Origin: Saxidomus purpurata
Lineage: Eukaryota; Mollusca; Bivalvia; Venerida; Veneridae
DNA length: 64,000 bases
Direction: 5' to 3'
Assembly: GCA_022818135.1 (NCBI GenBank)
Contig: JAFMSR010000008.1
Location: 32,445,100-32,509,099, forward strand
Shown here piece after piece: positions 38,871 through 51,090 of the stretch; positions within the stretch are counted from its first letter, which is position 1, and the number at the start of each line of letters is the position of its first letter. The translations under genes were made by a program, and so were the position numbers. Under the pieces are notes generated by a model that saw nothing but the letters and a program-made list of their open reading frames with translations, searched no databases and was not told the DNA's origin.

Positions 38871-41800
38871 TGCTTTTCCTGAGAGTATATTATCGAAAAT
38901 TCTTTCTAGTTTTCTATCAAGCACTTTATGGAATTGCTCAATGTGTTACTGTAATACGTCATTACGCAGCTTTAGATAACGTCGACAATCTGAATATATT
39001 TTAGTTGTAATTATATATGGGGCATATATGACGAATGTGTCGACAATATATACTATTTCATTCATTATAGTTTTTATTCTTACAAATGTAATATGATTTC
39101 TGTAATTATTATTCAGTTGTTTTTAATTTGTTTTTATAATTTCAAGTTTAAGTGTATTCAGTGTCCGGCAATAAACTAAAAACGACACTTATTTGAATAC
39201 TGCTGGCAATATTCAAAATTGTCATACTTTACCATAACCGTTCGGCCATAGAGCGTCACTGAAAACAGACTGTCATCACCCTTAAAACATACTATAGTAG
39301 TTTACAATAAAGAACGAATACAAAAAATCAAAATTAATAAATCAAAGCATTGCTAAAATTTTGTTTAACTTGTGTACTCAATTATGAAAATGTAATGATA
39401 AGTGCTCTAGTTACATCGGTTCTGTCATCGGCAAGTAACAACAAAAATCAAGAAAATTATTTTGCATAATAGGAACTAGCACCACTTCCTTTTACCGGCT
39501 TTTAAAATTCAAACTATTTCTGTAATTATTTATTTGATTTCCTCCAAGTATTTATTTTGACATATTTATAAGACCTTTATACTTTGCCTTCATATTCGTT
39601 GTTAAGCGTTTGTATTTTAATCAGCATTTGTATTGGTTTTGTTAATTTTGAGATCGTCTGATATGAAAATATATGAATAAATAAGTTATAACCGTGAAGC
39701 TTTACACAGACTACTTTATTCAATTGCGCAAATTTCCTGTAATGTTGAAGTCCGATTAAAAGTGCCTTTTCATGTTACTTGCCAGCAAACATAAAAGTTT
39801 GTCATGAGAGCATTTTATGCGAAATAGCGTGAAACGACATTGTAAAGAAACCACGACTGTTTACACATCAGACTAGAAATCTCACGGAGAAACTAATTCT
39901 TGTTATACAGCTGACAACTTTTATCTAAGACAGAAATTTGAATGTCAATTCATTTTCAGACTTATCCTTTTTAGTTTTGAACTGTATCCTGTAAGACAAT
40001 GGAAAGTTTGTACTTGAGCGTGACAAAGTAAGACGTTACTTGTGCTATTTCGTATCTCCATTTTCTTCATTTTGTGATTTAGACAGCTACTTTGTCATGT
40101 TTACAGAATACGAAAACAATTCAGAAACACACTTCAAATTGTCAGATTTGTCCAATTTTAAGAATTGTATTCGCAGTCTAGCTCAATCTGACATGAAACG
40201 TCGATTAAACAAAAAAGCTCTGTGCAGCATCGCAAGGGTAAATGCAATTGGATTTATGCTTAGGCTTTTGCGACTTAGAAATATAAACACAATAGAGGAT
40301 TTCTTTGACAAACGGTTGATTAAATTCAAATTAAACACTTAAAAGTATGATGGGCAGGGTACGTGATGCTGCTGAAGACAACTTGTTGTTACGGTACTGG
40401 TCTGCTTACTTAAATACGTGCGGATTAATAGCTTGATAAAAACGTGTACTATGAAGGCCAACGTTTCATCGGTATGAAATGATCCAAATAACACTGCGAA
40501 AATCAATAGAGGGGCAAAACTGTAAGGGCCAATGAAAAACCTTAATTAAAGTTTTAGTTTCTGCATAATGATACCTGTATAAACATTTTACTCGCAAGGT
40601 TTTAATAGGAAATACAGGGACGGTCGTAAAAGCCAACGATAATAATGTAACTTGTCCTCAGGCAAAATATACTATCTATACAGCAAGAAAACATTTTAGA
40701 TAAGCATGTATATTATTGGGACATATTGTAAAAGTTAATAGTTATATTTGGTAATTTATCAGTAAGTAAATGTTTCCTTTAATCATATTTATTTATGAAG
40801 TTAATTTGGTACACCGATTTATAGCAATTACAAATGCAATTGTTAAACGATCCTGTCATATTTTATTCTGATCTGACAAACACAACGTGCATATATAAGA
40901 AAAAGTAGTTTTGCATTATATAATTTTTTTATGTAGGTTAAGTACACTTTCATAGTTCTGACTTTATAGATATAAACGATTTATTTGCAACTTTTAACAT
41001 GATTTCTTCCGAAATATCTAAAGTATTTGTTTTGACATGAACAATTTTAAATAGAGACACTTTCTGTGTAATATGCGTTTAGTCCAGAATTTAATATGCG
41101 TTTAATAGCCAATTTGACATAAATATATATTATTAAAGTTAAATAGGTTGATATGATATGTTTAATGAGAACTAAGTCTTAATCAGTATAAACTGAAATT
41201 CTGTAATATTTTGTAACATAATGCAAGTTTTGTTAGACTGATAAGCTTGACTAATGAATATATAGTTAAATAGAAGTAATAACTAGGTAACAGTACAAAT
41301 TACGGTCCATTTAGTGACACAGGTCATACTAGAATAATCACGGTATTTGTTTTCGAAAAATTTGACAAATTTACATAGAAGATCATTAAAAGTTCGCAAA
41401 ATTTATTGTTGTTATGTAACTTTTTAACTTTGCCCCTGCTGAACTCTTTAATTGGAATTATGAATCGTAGCGCGCGTTGTTCGTTGTTTAAATCAGTGAT
41501 CACTGAATTACTAATTAAACTGTGAACAGTAAAGATCGTGGGCAAGCTGCATGAATGAGCAAGCTTTTCATGATCTTCACTAGTCTTTAGTTGTCGCCAG
41601 GATATACTTTAATGTTATATGGAAAGCTTCGCACATTATTATACGAAGCAATATATACGTAAACAAAAAGTAAGCAAAACATACCTGAATATGCTGAAAA
41701 TAACTAGAACTCTCATTTTGCCGACTCTGTCCTTTTTTTCTAATCTGCACTCACAAGCGACTGACTTTATAAATCTTCGACAATCAAACCATTCAGTCAG

Positions 41801-43217
41801 AAAATAGACGACTTGATTTTCCTGGAGACATCGGTTAATATTCTGTGACAGGGTACAAAATGACGATCTTTCACGAATTTCCAATTGAGTCTTTCCGATG
41901 AATAACTCTTAAAAGCCTTAAAAACAGTATTCGTAGTTTCAAAGTTAATCCAAAGTGTCCTATGCAAGGGAAAATTGCTTTTAGAATACACACACGCGTT
42001 TGATGTTGACAGTGTTCTGAATGAACGTCTAGAGCATTTGATCTTGTTTATAAGTAAAGATACAATCAATAAAGAAGACTTTCTGTGGGGAGGAGATTAG
42101 ATACACACCATTAAGTAAAGATAGGTATGATGTTCGTCTCTAATCATGATTTGGCTGAACATGAAAGGAGCGAACTAGCCATGTCGGCACATTATCAATA
42201 ATAAACTAACAAGATTTTCTCCTAGTGATAAATAAGCTAGTCTGGGAGACCGCTTTTCGGAGCAATACGTCTTAAGGGCAAGTGCTTTGATGAATGATAA
42301 TGTCAAATTTAATTTTCCGTTCCATTTCCATCTTACGCAATATTAAGCTTTAATATTCACCACTAGCGTTATATTTATCTATAAGTTTATTCTTCAGAAA
42401 TCATTCAGATTCGAGATAAATGTTTCGGTAAAGAAAAGTTCAGAGATGAGACAAAATGATATTTATTTTTGCATGGTCTTTTGTGAGCAATTTTGGCAAT
42501 TTGTTCCGAAAACAGAGATTGTCGAGACAAACAATGCGAGTTTTTTTTATGTGAAATGGAGGTACTTTATATATTATATTGACGTGTTTTTAAGACAATT
42601 GCCTTAATGTTTTGTTTTGCTGTTTTAGTCCTTCTAATCTTATAATAACAAAACAACAATAGTTAAAGTGTTTTAGTCAGCCGATTCCGCATGTAATATA
42701 AATAATTCTACGAAAGTAAGATTGTTCGATATCTGTTTCAAGTTGTAGGGAATTTAGTTAAATGCAACAATGATATTTTATTTCAGTTCTGTAAAAGATT
42801 AAACCCGTTTAAAACTAGATCTAGTCAATTAAAAAGAAACAAGTTTGTTATATAAAAAATATGACTTAAAGATTTATATAAACATAATTGATTCATATTC
42901 CACTGTAAAGGAGTTTTTTTAAAAAAGCTTATAGCTTTCTACTCGATCGTTGATGTTATTTAACAGATATATTGCATATACACTTATTGAATAAATACTG
43001 TTTAAACCAAAGATTTACGGATGTTCAGTTCGGACATTACAAGTCTCTTTTTAACAAACAGTTTATTTATTATCGTGCATTTACATCAGGCAAAGAACGA
43101 CTCTTTGTAAACATATACACACCTTTCACTCTTAGCTTGAGATGTCTTCTTGCTCTGGCAGCTAATATGTCACATCTCATTTAAACATTCACTAAATTGG
43201 AGAAAAGAAATGTCAGA
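38871..43217. other. AT-rich stretch with unassigned short frames
   Basis: The frame at 40040-40342 (100 codons) follows a pyrimidine-rich stretch ending TTTAG at about 40081. It encodes a basic, helix-like C-terminus (SDMKRRLNKKALCSIARVNA), so a terminal exon is conceivable, but I recognise no family. Minus-strand frames at 41639-41884 and 41797-42069 overlap each other. No repeat is obvious. Confidence 0.3.
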
Positions 43218-43274
43218 CTGTCTCCGCAAAGCACTACTGTCTCCGCAATGCACTACTGTCTCCGCAATGCACAG
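43218..43274 (+). repeat. 19-bp tandem repeat, three units
   Basis: Three 19-bp units begin CTGTCTCCGCAA. The first has AAGCAC where the others have ATGCAC. Because 19 is not a multiple of three, each unit shifts the reading frame, so the short frame crossing it (43150-43389) is unlikely to be an old conserved protein. Confidence 0.9.
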
Positions 43275-44351
43275 TTGGATTGGCATTTTGAATATTCAAC
43301 AAGTCAATCGTAAACAAGGTCTTAAGCGATTTATCTTAAAACATCGCGTGCAGTCTCATGCCTTTAAATACGTTATGTACAAACTATAATGAAGTCGAGA
43401 AAATAATCTATCATCAGAAACTTTTTTTGTTGCAGCAATATTTAAAGTAATTTATTTTCTATTGATTTGTTTTGTGTAAATTAGTAACCTTTTGTTATGA
43501 TGAACCTGTCTTATTATCAAATTAGTATGATTAACATTGTTCATTAAAATATCTGATTCGGGAAATGTTTATCTCGTAGATATTTTTTAAGTTATTGTAA
43601 TAAACATCCGATACACCTACATTTTATAATTTCTGATTCCAATCATTCGTAAAATGATCTCCATGTCACATTTAAAGCCAGCGACAATTAAACATATTAG
43701 TGTATGATAACGGAATTACATGTAGTTATAAGATCCCTAAGTAGTAAAATTAAGCCATTCAAGTTGCATGATATTTGAATTCTTCTAAATCGTACCGTCT
43801 GTTTTTTAGCAGTTACTGTTACACAATATCGACAGTAACCCCATTAGACTTCTGCAAGGAGTTTTCCCAGTTAGTCCTGGTTCTGCAATATTTCATGATG
43901 ACCACCTTTGCTAAATATAGCAAGTTAATCTTTTAATTTACCTTTTATTGAAAATCTTTGATTTTGCTTCCTATTGTAGAGAAATATTACAAAACTGTAG
44001 GTAAAACTATTGAAGTATTGATGGTCAATGATATTACCGTAGGAATACAGACTTTGACCGCTACTGTGTCGAGGTTATGTTAAAAATGTTGTACTTTTAA
44101 TCTGGTATGTATAATACTTAGATAACTAAAGGTAATACATAATACATGTTGTTTGTTTTGTATTTAAATTGCAATGCCAGTCGCATTTCAAACAATTTGA
44201 AATTAAAAATGGAGCATACTAATGTGTTTAATTAATAAGTGGTTTAAAAGAACAAATATTACCTCAGATCAGATTTGTTGTAAACTGATTGACAACAACC
44301 TCTAAAATATCCCTATGAATGCATAAAACAGTTTCTATACACAATACAAAA
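43275..44351. other. AT-rich stretch without recognisable features
   Basis: Nothing beyond AT-rich sequence is visible. Confidence 0.4.
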
Positions 44352-44711
44352 TTATATCTCGACAGTTGCACCTAAGTTATAACTATCTATACATATATTG
44401 CTTCTTGTTTTCAGTATCATAAAACAGGTTTTGGCACTAATTTTTACCATGTTCTCGTTAGTCAGTACAAATATAAATTTATCCTCATCACAGAGATTAT
44501 TAAAATGCGTATGAACTACATTAGCCCTACTATAAAGATCATTTCTAATGGTTTGATATGCATTACAGTGAAACAGTACATGCATTTCATTTTCAATGCC
44601 ATTACTGCAGATTGGACAAAGTCGCTGATTTTCAGGAACGTTTTGATATCTACCAGTTTCGAGCATATGTATAATATATATGTATGTCTTTGATTCGATG
44701 CGCATTATCAT
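44352..44711 (-). mobile_element. LINE ORF2 C-terminal remnant with zinc knuckle
   Basis: The 119-codon frame contains ETGRYQNVPENQRLCPIC and then SNGIENEMHVLFHC. This is a C-x2-C-x8-H-x4-C pattern encoded at 44565-44618. This layout, with a conserved ENE.H.LF.C string followed by Y...R..L, is the usual C-terminal end of CR1/jockey-type non-LTR retrotransposon proteins in molluscs and other animals. The frame is open to a stop at its end, so the C-terminus itself looks intact. No reverse transcriptase is visible upstream (above 44711), so this is a 5'-truncated copy, the normal outcome of LINE insertion. It is separate from the RT remnant at 35152-35858. Confidence 0.85.
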
Positions 44712-46485
44712 AATAGTAAATTAGGAATAGTGAATATTTCCATCACACAAGTGAATTCAAGAACTGAATTTCCTTTATTTTCATGCATATAAATGTTAGT
44801 CTCACTATCTTTTCAAATAAAGAAGAAAATTATATTTATTAAAACCTTTCAATAAGGACAACATTCAATCTGACTATTTCTTTTCTTTTTTGTCTCTAAA
44901 AGACTTTGCATTAAACAAGCAAAATATTGTTATAACTGTGACGATATTGACGCACCATGACCATACATTATTGACAGTAAAAATAGTATAAAAAAAAACC
45001 CACAATCAATTGAATGTCTGCACAAATATCCCAAATGCTCGACCAAACAAATGTTTTTGATTTAAAAGTAGCGCAAGGGAGACAAGACCGAACTATCTAC
45101 TGGTATGAGCCTTTCCTCACTATTACCCTTGTAATAGTGGGAATTGTTCTCCTTCGTACGCCGAAAAAATATCTGACTTAAAAGTATGCCGATCAAAAAT
45201 TAATGAAATGGGTTTACATATATATTCGTTTTTACAAATACTGGTAATGCTTTAATTTGTGATATGAAATGCTCGTTGTCATTAACCAACGGCATTCAGC
45301 CGCAAGTTTTGAATTACTTGACGTTTGTACTGATGTGTTCGAGCTACTCTCATGAGCTTAAGAAACATTGTTCGTTTAAGTTAAACTATAAGCAACGCCA
45401 CCGTTTGGTACTGAATTACATTTGTAAAGGCCTGACATTTAGAAAACCACTGAATTGAGAAACAATTAAGTCTCGGTCGGTTCGTTAATATTTCAACCGG
45501 GAATGCGTGAATATGTGACACGGACAGTTGTACTTAGAAAAAGGGATGTTGTCTGTACATTTTTTCACAGCAGTGGTACCTGTAGATCTGCCATGGTACA
45601 ATTTTCTATCATTTTGACTGAATCCTAGTAATATTTCAATTCTAAAAACAAATCCTTCCCAGCTAATATAACGCACAATTCTTTTTTCAGTGTAATATCC
45701 CGTTTATTTCTGAACAGTACTATTTAATGTATTTGTTTTATTTGTACACAGGTTTGTATGCACTTAAGCACTGCTTCTATGCGATATAAATTTTGATTAC
45801 AGTATCTTGATTTATTATTGTCGATAGGTACTCAAAACTGTTACTCATGGACGACAATTTTAGCTTTGTGGATAAAACAAAACACGAGTTTAAACATCAG
45901 TAGGTAAGACAGAACTGAAAGTATATTTGTTCGACCATAAAATCATTGTCGTGATAGTCTTCACCGGTGCAGCACAACGGTAAACGTAGAAAACATTGTA
46001 CATTGTAAGAAAGAGATTCGGAAAATTAATAATACAATTATCTTTTGAATTTTTAAATATTATGAGACCTTGTGGCACCTTGTGAGTATTTTTCCGAACA
46101 CAAATGAAGAATAAACGTATATAAAAGTGACAAGTAGAAAATCAGCAAGAAACAAAAATATGATCAACAAATAGAAGTAAATTGCACACAAAATGTTTAC
46201 TCCTATTCCGGCTCTCGAACGCGCAAGGTCAAGCTCAAACACGTTAAAACCGTTCTACGACGATCACTATTCTCGTCTAGATATTTCTGGAGGAATATAT
46301 CTTATTCATCGCACATCGTAACATTTGCTTTAAAACACGTGTTCCCATATTGCCATGAAATCAACAAACTGTACTAAGTTATTGTTATCATCCGAGAGCA
46401 ATACTTTTGCATTATTTTTACAATATTGACTGTAACTATATTTTGAATATCATTTTATTGTGTTAACTATATCCTATTTTATCGT
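44712..46485. other. AT-rich stretch without recognisable genes
   Basis: Only short frames of 60-64 codons are present. The LINE 5' end is not visible here. Confidence 0.4.
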
Positions 46486-46502
46486 ATAGGGATGTGCAGT
46501 GG

Positions 46503-46650
46503 TGTCACCGGTCGAGAAAAATGTGCAGCCTGACAGAGACTCAAACCCGGGACCCTTCGTTTACATGGCTAATGCTCTACCGACTGAGCAATCCGGCCGC
46601 CTACACATTTTCTCCCCTTTTTCATAACTATAAAGTCCGTAGCTGTGACA
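46503..46650 (-). repeat. Downstream LTR of the TRIM-like element
   Basis: It is about 148 bp. It aligns end to end with 46770-46914, including AAAAGGGGAGAAAATGTGTAG, the tRNA-like domain, and CAGGCTGCACATTTTTCTC. It starts TGT and ends ACA. The polypurine tract abuts its 5' end at 46651. Confidence 0.82.
46528..46597 (-). other. tRNA-like domain (TGT anticodon) in downstream LTR
   Basis: The 70-nt sequence starts GCCGGATTGCTCAGTCGGTA. It has an A box TTGCTCAGTCGG, a D stem GCTC/GAGC, an anticodon loop CATGTAA (TGT, Thr-type) and a B box GGTTTGAGTCT with two changes from consensus. The acceptor ends GCC and GGC pair. It is more decayed than its partner in the other LTR. Confidence 0.75.
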
Positions 46651-46664
46651 TTCTTCCCCACTTT
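46651..46664 (-). promoter_or_regulatory. Polypurine tract of the TRIM-like element
   Basis: AAAGTGGGGAAGAA on the minus strand (13 of 14 bases are purine) lies immediately 5' of the downstream LTR. This is where LTR elements place the plus-strand DNA primer. Confidence 0.75.
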
Positions 46665-46750
46665 GTTATAATTCTTCCTCGAATTTCAGTGAGTACTATT
46701 CATTTAAGCAATTACAGGTGTCGGAACCAGACCTTGTAATGCCGTCACAG

Positions 46751-46767
46751 TCTCCCGTTGGGCGCCA
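46751..46767 (-). promoter_or_regulatory. Primer-binding site resembling tRNA-Lys complement
   Basis: TGGCGCCCAACGGGAGA on the minus strand lies 2 nt after the upstream LTR. TGGCGCCCAACG is the exact complement of the last 12 nt, CCA included, of common animal tRNA-Lys. The rest is diverged. Confidence 0.78.
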
Positions 46768-46769
46768 AA

Positions 46770-46914
46770 TGCCACAGGGTGAGAAAAATGTGCAGCCTGA
46801 CCGGGACTCGAATCAAGAACCCTTCGCTTACAGGGCGAATGCTCTACAGACTGAGCCATCCGGCATCCTACACATTTTCTCCCCTTTTTCATAATTAAGT
46901 CCGTAACCCTGACA
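46770..46914 (-). repeat. Upstream LTR of the TRIM-like element
   Basis: It is about 145 bp, with TG...CA ends (TGTCAGGG...TGTGGCA). It is the better preserved of the two LTRs in its tRNA-like part. Confidence 0.82.
46795..46864 (-). other. tRNA-like domain (TGT anticodon) in upstream LTR
   Basis: The 70-nt sequence starts GCCGGATGGCTCAGTCTGTA. The acceptor stem GCCGGAT/GTCAGGC pairs at six of seven positions. The A box is TGGCTCAGTCTG. The anticodon stem TTCGC/GCGAA is perfect, with loop CCTGTAA (anticodon TGT, Thr-type). The B box GATTCGAGTCC has one change from consensus. It would act as an internal Pol III promoter inside the LTR if still active. Confidence 0.8.
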
Positions 46915-47075
46915 TAGGAGTAGAACATGGGATTCCTAATCCGTAGGTCTTGGGTTCAAATCTCGACAGCGTCCTTTGACTGTTTCCTTATTAGTCCCTT
47001 CTTTCGGCGCAAGTACTTGTAAGAAACCGGGGAAGCAGTCATCGAGAGTAATAGATAGATGATGCGAGAACTACA
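46915..47075 (+). mobile_element. tRNA-derived SINE interrupted by the TRIM-like element
   Basis: GTAGAACATGGGATTCCTAA is the 3' part of a D arm followed by an anticodon arm with loop TTCCTAA. The B box GGTTCAAATCT is at 46953-46963. A SINE body follows, with CGGCGCAAGTACTTG, AACCGGGGAAGCAG and ATCGAGAGTAATAG. The expected A box is missing here but GATGTGCAGTGG sits at 46491-46502, on the other side of the TRIM-like element. The simplest reading is one SINE split in its D arm. The 5' limit of the SINE is unclear. Confidence 0.6.
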
Positions 47076-50000
47076 ACCGATGTTTAAACTTATTGTAGGC
47101 CTATCGTTTTGCAATGCTTTCTTTGAATTTAACAAGTTCCATGTCAAATAAACAGAACTGTTACTTTATGAGAGAAAAAAGTAACAAATACCGCAATTTG
47201 ATTTGTTTTCTTCATATTAAGATTCCATTGTCTTTTTGAAATTTAAGCTCCGGAAAGAAAACGTCAAACTTAAATATTGTTAAACACATTAGCACCATTC
47301 CGTTTCTTGCCTGTTTAAAACTTGCCAATGTTTTAAAGCGCTTTAGAATTATAAGCACAGATGTTCCTTCGTCTCAGCTTTATTTTATTTTAGTCTTTAG
47401 ACCATGTACCATTCTAGAGAAAAGAAAATCAAAGTTATGTTGTGTGAAGAGGTACAAATTAATTTAGATTTGTGTTAGAAAGCGCTATCATTCTTTGAGT
47501 TAGAGACTGAAGTGAACTAGGTTAAACTTTGTGGCTCGTACAATACATGTTTAGACAGGTAACGTGTGTTAATATGTTTATCAGTAATGTATTAAAATAA
47601 AACTTCTTATAGATGATCGTATTTTCGTTGTATAAAAAGCCTAAGCAGAGAACGATAGACATATTCTGCCTAAATTTAGAATGACTCGATCAGCAAACGT
47701 TAAACACAAGTTCACGGCCACTTTAGCAGAAAAATAATATAATATATACAAGAACGAAGCATAACTGTGGTATTCTATATTGAATTTGTATTGAACTGAC
47801 AGAGCCGCATTTCGTCATAGTAGCGTGGTAAAATGTCTATCAAGTTTTATATCATGCTTTAGATATGGCTCCGGAAAGACAGACGGACGTATCATTTACT
47901 GACAAAGCCATAAGGGTTGGCGTGAGAATTTTGAGCTTCGACCTTATATATAGAAATGTTATTACATTCATTTGTCGTTAGTATTACAATTTTACCGCAT
48001 GAGTTATCCTTTGAATTATACATTTAGCCCCAGTTTCATTTTTGAAAAAAATCATTTTAGTTCCATTTTGTAGACAGCGTGACTACAAAAACCTAGATAG
48101 TCACTGGTTTTAATAGCCAAAGATTTTGTAAGCCAAATTTAGCTATAACATTTACATTCAAGAGAGACTTAAATGTGTTTTTCTTACTTGGATCGCGTAT
48201 TTTATACCCCACCTTTGACAGCACTTAGCTGACTAATCTCCGAGCATACCGTTTAAACTACCAAGGGAACTAACTTACCAGAGTCTAAGTGTCAGAACTA
48301 ATCTTTGATTTGCTTTCCATTCACTGTAAAAATATTACAACAGTTGAAAAACAGACACAAGTATTTCAACTCTGCCGATTGTGAATTGCGTTTTTCGTCT
48401 TTTTTCTTATCAAGGCGCATGGCCTATTCATGCTACTAAGGACTTAAAAAGGCATTAAAAAGATATCAGACACAACGTATGTAGATACTGACAAAATTAC
48501 TTAGAATAGACATCTTGTGCATTCTAGATATTTGACATTTTCGACCATCATATTTCATCTTTCAATGTAAACTTCGTCTGGAATCGTTCTTTATTGGTAT
48601 GGAACAATAATAAAGTATGAATTTATTCTGTTTTTAGAAATTTAATACCAGTTTAGAAACGTGACGGAAATGCTAAAATGTTGGTTGGAAGTTTTGTATC
48701 TGCGCAGTGAAAGAATCTTGTGTCATGAAATATACATGTTAACACTGATTTATGAGCACAGAAACTGTCCCTCTTACGTCATCTATTTACTAAATTATTA
48801 ACATGATATCTCAAGATCTGTGCAAAATTGATGCAGGACAAGCTCCCCTGGGAATTGTTTGTTTCGATAGGAAATCAATGAATGGACATTTTAATTCAAT
48901 AAAAAGCCATTTAATGAGTAAATCGACGGAATTGTAGGACTTCAGATCCTACCATGAAATAAGTCAGTCTTGAAACTGAAACACCTAAGCCTTATCACTA
49001 ATCCATATTTGTCTGGTGTTGATTTAAAAAGAATAAGAATTACATTGTAACTGGATTAGGCATATTTCTGGAGTGAGACTCGCAATGCTTGTATTACTTT
49101 TTTTAGAATATAACGAGATTGGTGAGTAGTGTATGAAAGGTTATTGATAGTAACATCAAGTTCAAGCTTCTAGTACGATCAAGTACGTACAAGTACTTCG
49201 TCAGTCGTTTATAATAACACTTCGTAATATATACAAGGTTAGATAAAAATTCGACCAAAGTCTTTCAAATATTTATGTAAATAAGGAATAACAATTAAAT
49301 ACAAATATTTGCAATATTATTTGTTCAAACGTCCATTACTAAGATCAAATCGAATTTTCTTTCAAATCTGGAATTTCCGAAGTAAACATATGACATACTG
49401 TATTGAATGTGACCATATTGTGTTGAAAATTTGAGTATAACAAAATAATTAATAAAGTATATTTTGCCTTTTTAAAAACGAAAGTAGGTATTTAAGTTTT
49501 CAAATATCTTTTTAATTTTCCAGAAGTCTCCCAGAAAGAGGCTGTAACTAGGTTGTACATGAATAATCATATTTATTTTGAATTATAGATGAAAGAACAT
49601 CACTTCCGATGGTGTGCAAAGTATATCTCTGACTGTTTACAACATGCATTAAAGCGAAAGTAGGACAAAAAGAGCACCCAGGTCAATCTGAAGGAACACA
49701 ATAATATTCACTCGTTTTTCTACAGCAGTGTTTCAAACAGGAAAATACGTTTTACTTACATTTGATTAATGCAAGTAATACCTGTTACGTATTTGTGGTA
49801 AGGACAGAATATTCCTCTCGAAGGTCTTGTCTATTGGGCGGTAACAGGGCTTGGCGAAGAACGGAAGATCGTACCCATACACGAATGACTGATATTCTTC
49901 TTGCGTATGGTTTCGGTATACATTCAATTAACAGTTTCACTGTTATAAATACGTACAAATGTTTAAAGTAGCAGAGTTATTTCAGTATTTAGTCATCTAA

Positions 50001-50639
50001 TCCTACTTGACATCATGCTCACACGACATGGCGTGACATATCTGGCATAGTGGAGTGTCAAACTCAGTTTTAGGGCTAGGTGAATTGTCCGATTTTGTGT
50101 CGGACAGAAGCGTCGTCTTAAGTTTGGCGACAGTATATTGTAAAATGTTTGCATATTTAGGAGAGACGCTAGTCTAAGTATATTTTTGCAAGTACTTTGT
50201 CTTTTAACTGCGAATTCATAATGACGATATTTTTACATGAACAATGATAGAGAACGGAGTACTATCAAGGTCATCACAGTTATTGGATACGGTTCTTGTT
50301 GAAAAGGAAATTAATTGTCACGAGTGTGCAAAGTCATATATGGATAGCATAGAATTTAAAATATTGATAGAAACATTTAGGTGGCAAAATCAATAAAATC
50401 ATTTACAATTATTGAAAACAGATTATTGAAACTTGTATTAAGTCTGCTTTTTAAGCAATAAGTCCTTTTGTGGGAATTATAAAAATGTTGTATTATCCTT
50501 GGTGTAAAAGGTACTTTTTAGATATTTCAACATTATTCATTTATTTATTTGTAACTTCATTCATTAATTTGAATTGACGTCACTGTTCCTGTGGCGTTTC
50601 CCTTGCATTGTTTATGACAATTACTTCGTGCAGTACATA
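47076..50639. other. AT-rich stretch without recognisable genes
   Basis: There is one 69-codon frame (49762-49971) and otherwise nothing assignable. Around 49170-49200 there is a small run of AGTACG or AAGTAC words. Confidence 0.4.
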
Positions 50640-51090
50640 ATAGATGTTTACAAACTAGGAGGTTAATAAATTCTATTTACTTACATTTATCATGGCTTTA
50701 TGATCGATATCAGAGAAGATAAATTTGTTTCGTACAATATAAGACCATCGATCCATAAAGATAAGCGTACTCTGAGCTGCTACAGTTGACCGCCATATTA
50801 TTTAGTAACCGAAGAATTATTACTTGCCAGAGTTATTTGTTCTCAATACTGTTATGGTTGCGAAGCCATTAAGTAAAATCATTGTGTAATTCTTGTTTTG
50901 GACAATACTTTTGACGTTAACTGATGTAGACGATAATAAAAATGCTTAAGTACAACTGTAGAAGTTGGGTTAAGGGATTTATGACCGTCGAGACAATGTG
51001 TGTGTGTCTCTGAATCCTGTCTCATTTAAAAGCCAAATAGTAATAAAACCATACTAAAGTGTGTCCAGTGCTTTTTGTGCGTAGATATGT
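50640..51090 (+). repeat. Diverged repeat R2, copy a
   Basis: Ordered words shared with 57530-57985 are TTCTATTTACTTAC, ATCGATATCAGAGA, GATAAATTTGTTT, GTACTCTGAGCTGC, TGATGTAGACGATAAT, GAGACAATG, AAAGCCAAATAGTAATAAAA and TTTGTGCG. It is noncoding in this copy. The family is unknown. Confidence 0.65.

Larger units (their letters stand above)
46503..46914 (-). mobile_element. TRIM-like mini LTR retroelement with tRNA-like sequence in each LTR
   Basis: Read on the minus strand, the order is as follows. LTR 1 is at 46914-46770 and runs TGTCAGGG...TGGCA. After a 2-nt gap comes a primer-binding site, TGGCGCCCAACG, with a weaker continuation, at 46767-46751. Its first 12 bases are complementary to the 3' end of animal tRNA-Lys (...CGTTGGGCGCCA). 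About 85 bp of noncoding interior follow, then a polypurine tract AAAGTGGGGAAGAA at 46664-46651. LTR 2 is directly adjacent at 46650-46503 and runs TGTCACAG...GACA. The total is about 412 bp with no protein, which fits the TRIM class of non-autonomous LTR elements. Each LTR holds a tRNA-like cloverleaf. The LTRs differ at many sites, so the copy is old. Proteins in trans would be needed for movement. Confidence 0.82.

Noticed and set aside
40040..40342. 100-codon frame as the last exon of a gene
   Set aside because: An acceptor-like stretch precedes it, but no donor-linked upstream exon and no known domain were found. It is mentioned only in the region entry.
46494..46928. Two overlapping short frames (46494-46739 plus strand, 46704-46928 minus strand) as proteins
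   Set aside because: Both are translations of the LTRs and tRNA-like domains of the mini retroelement.
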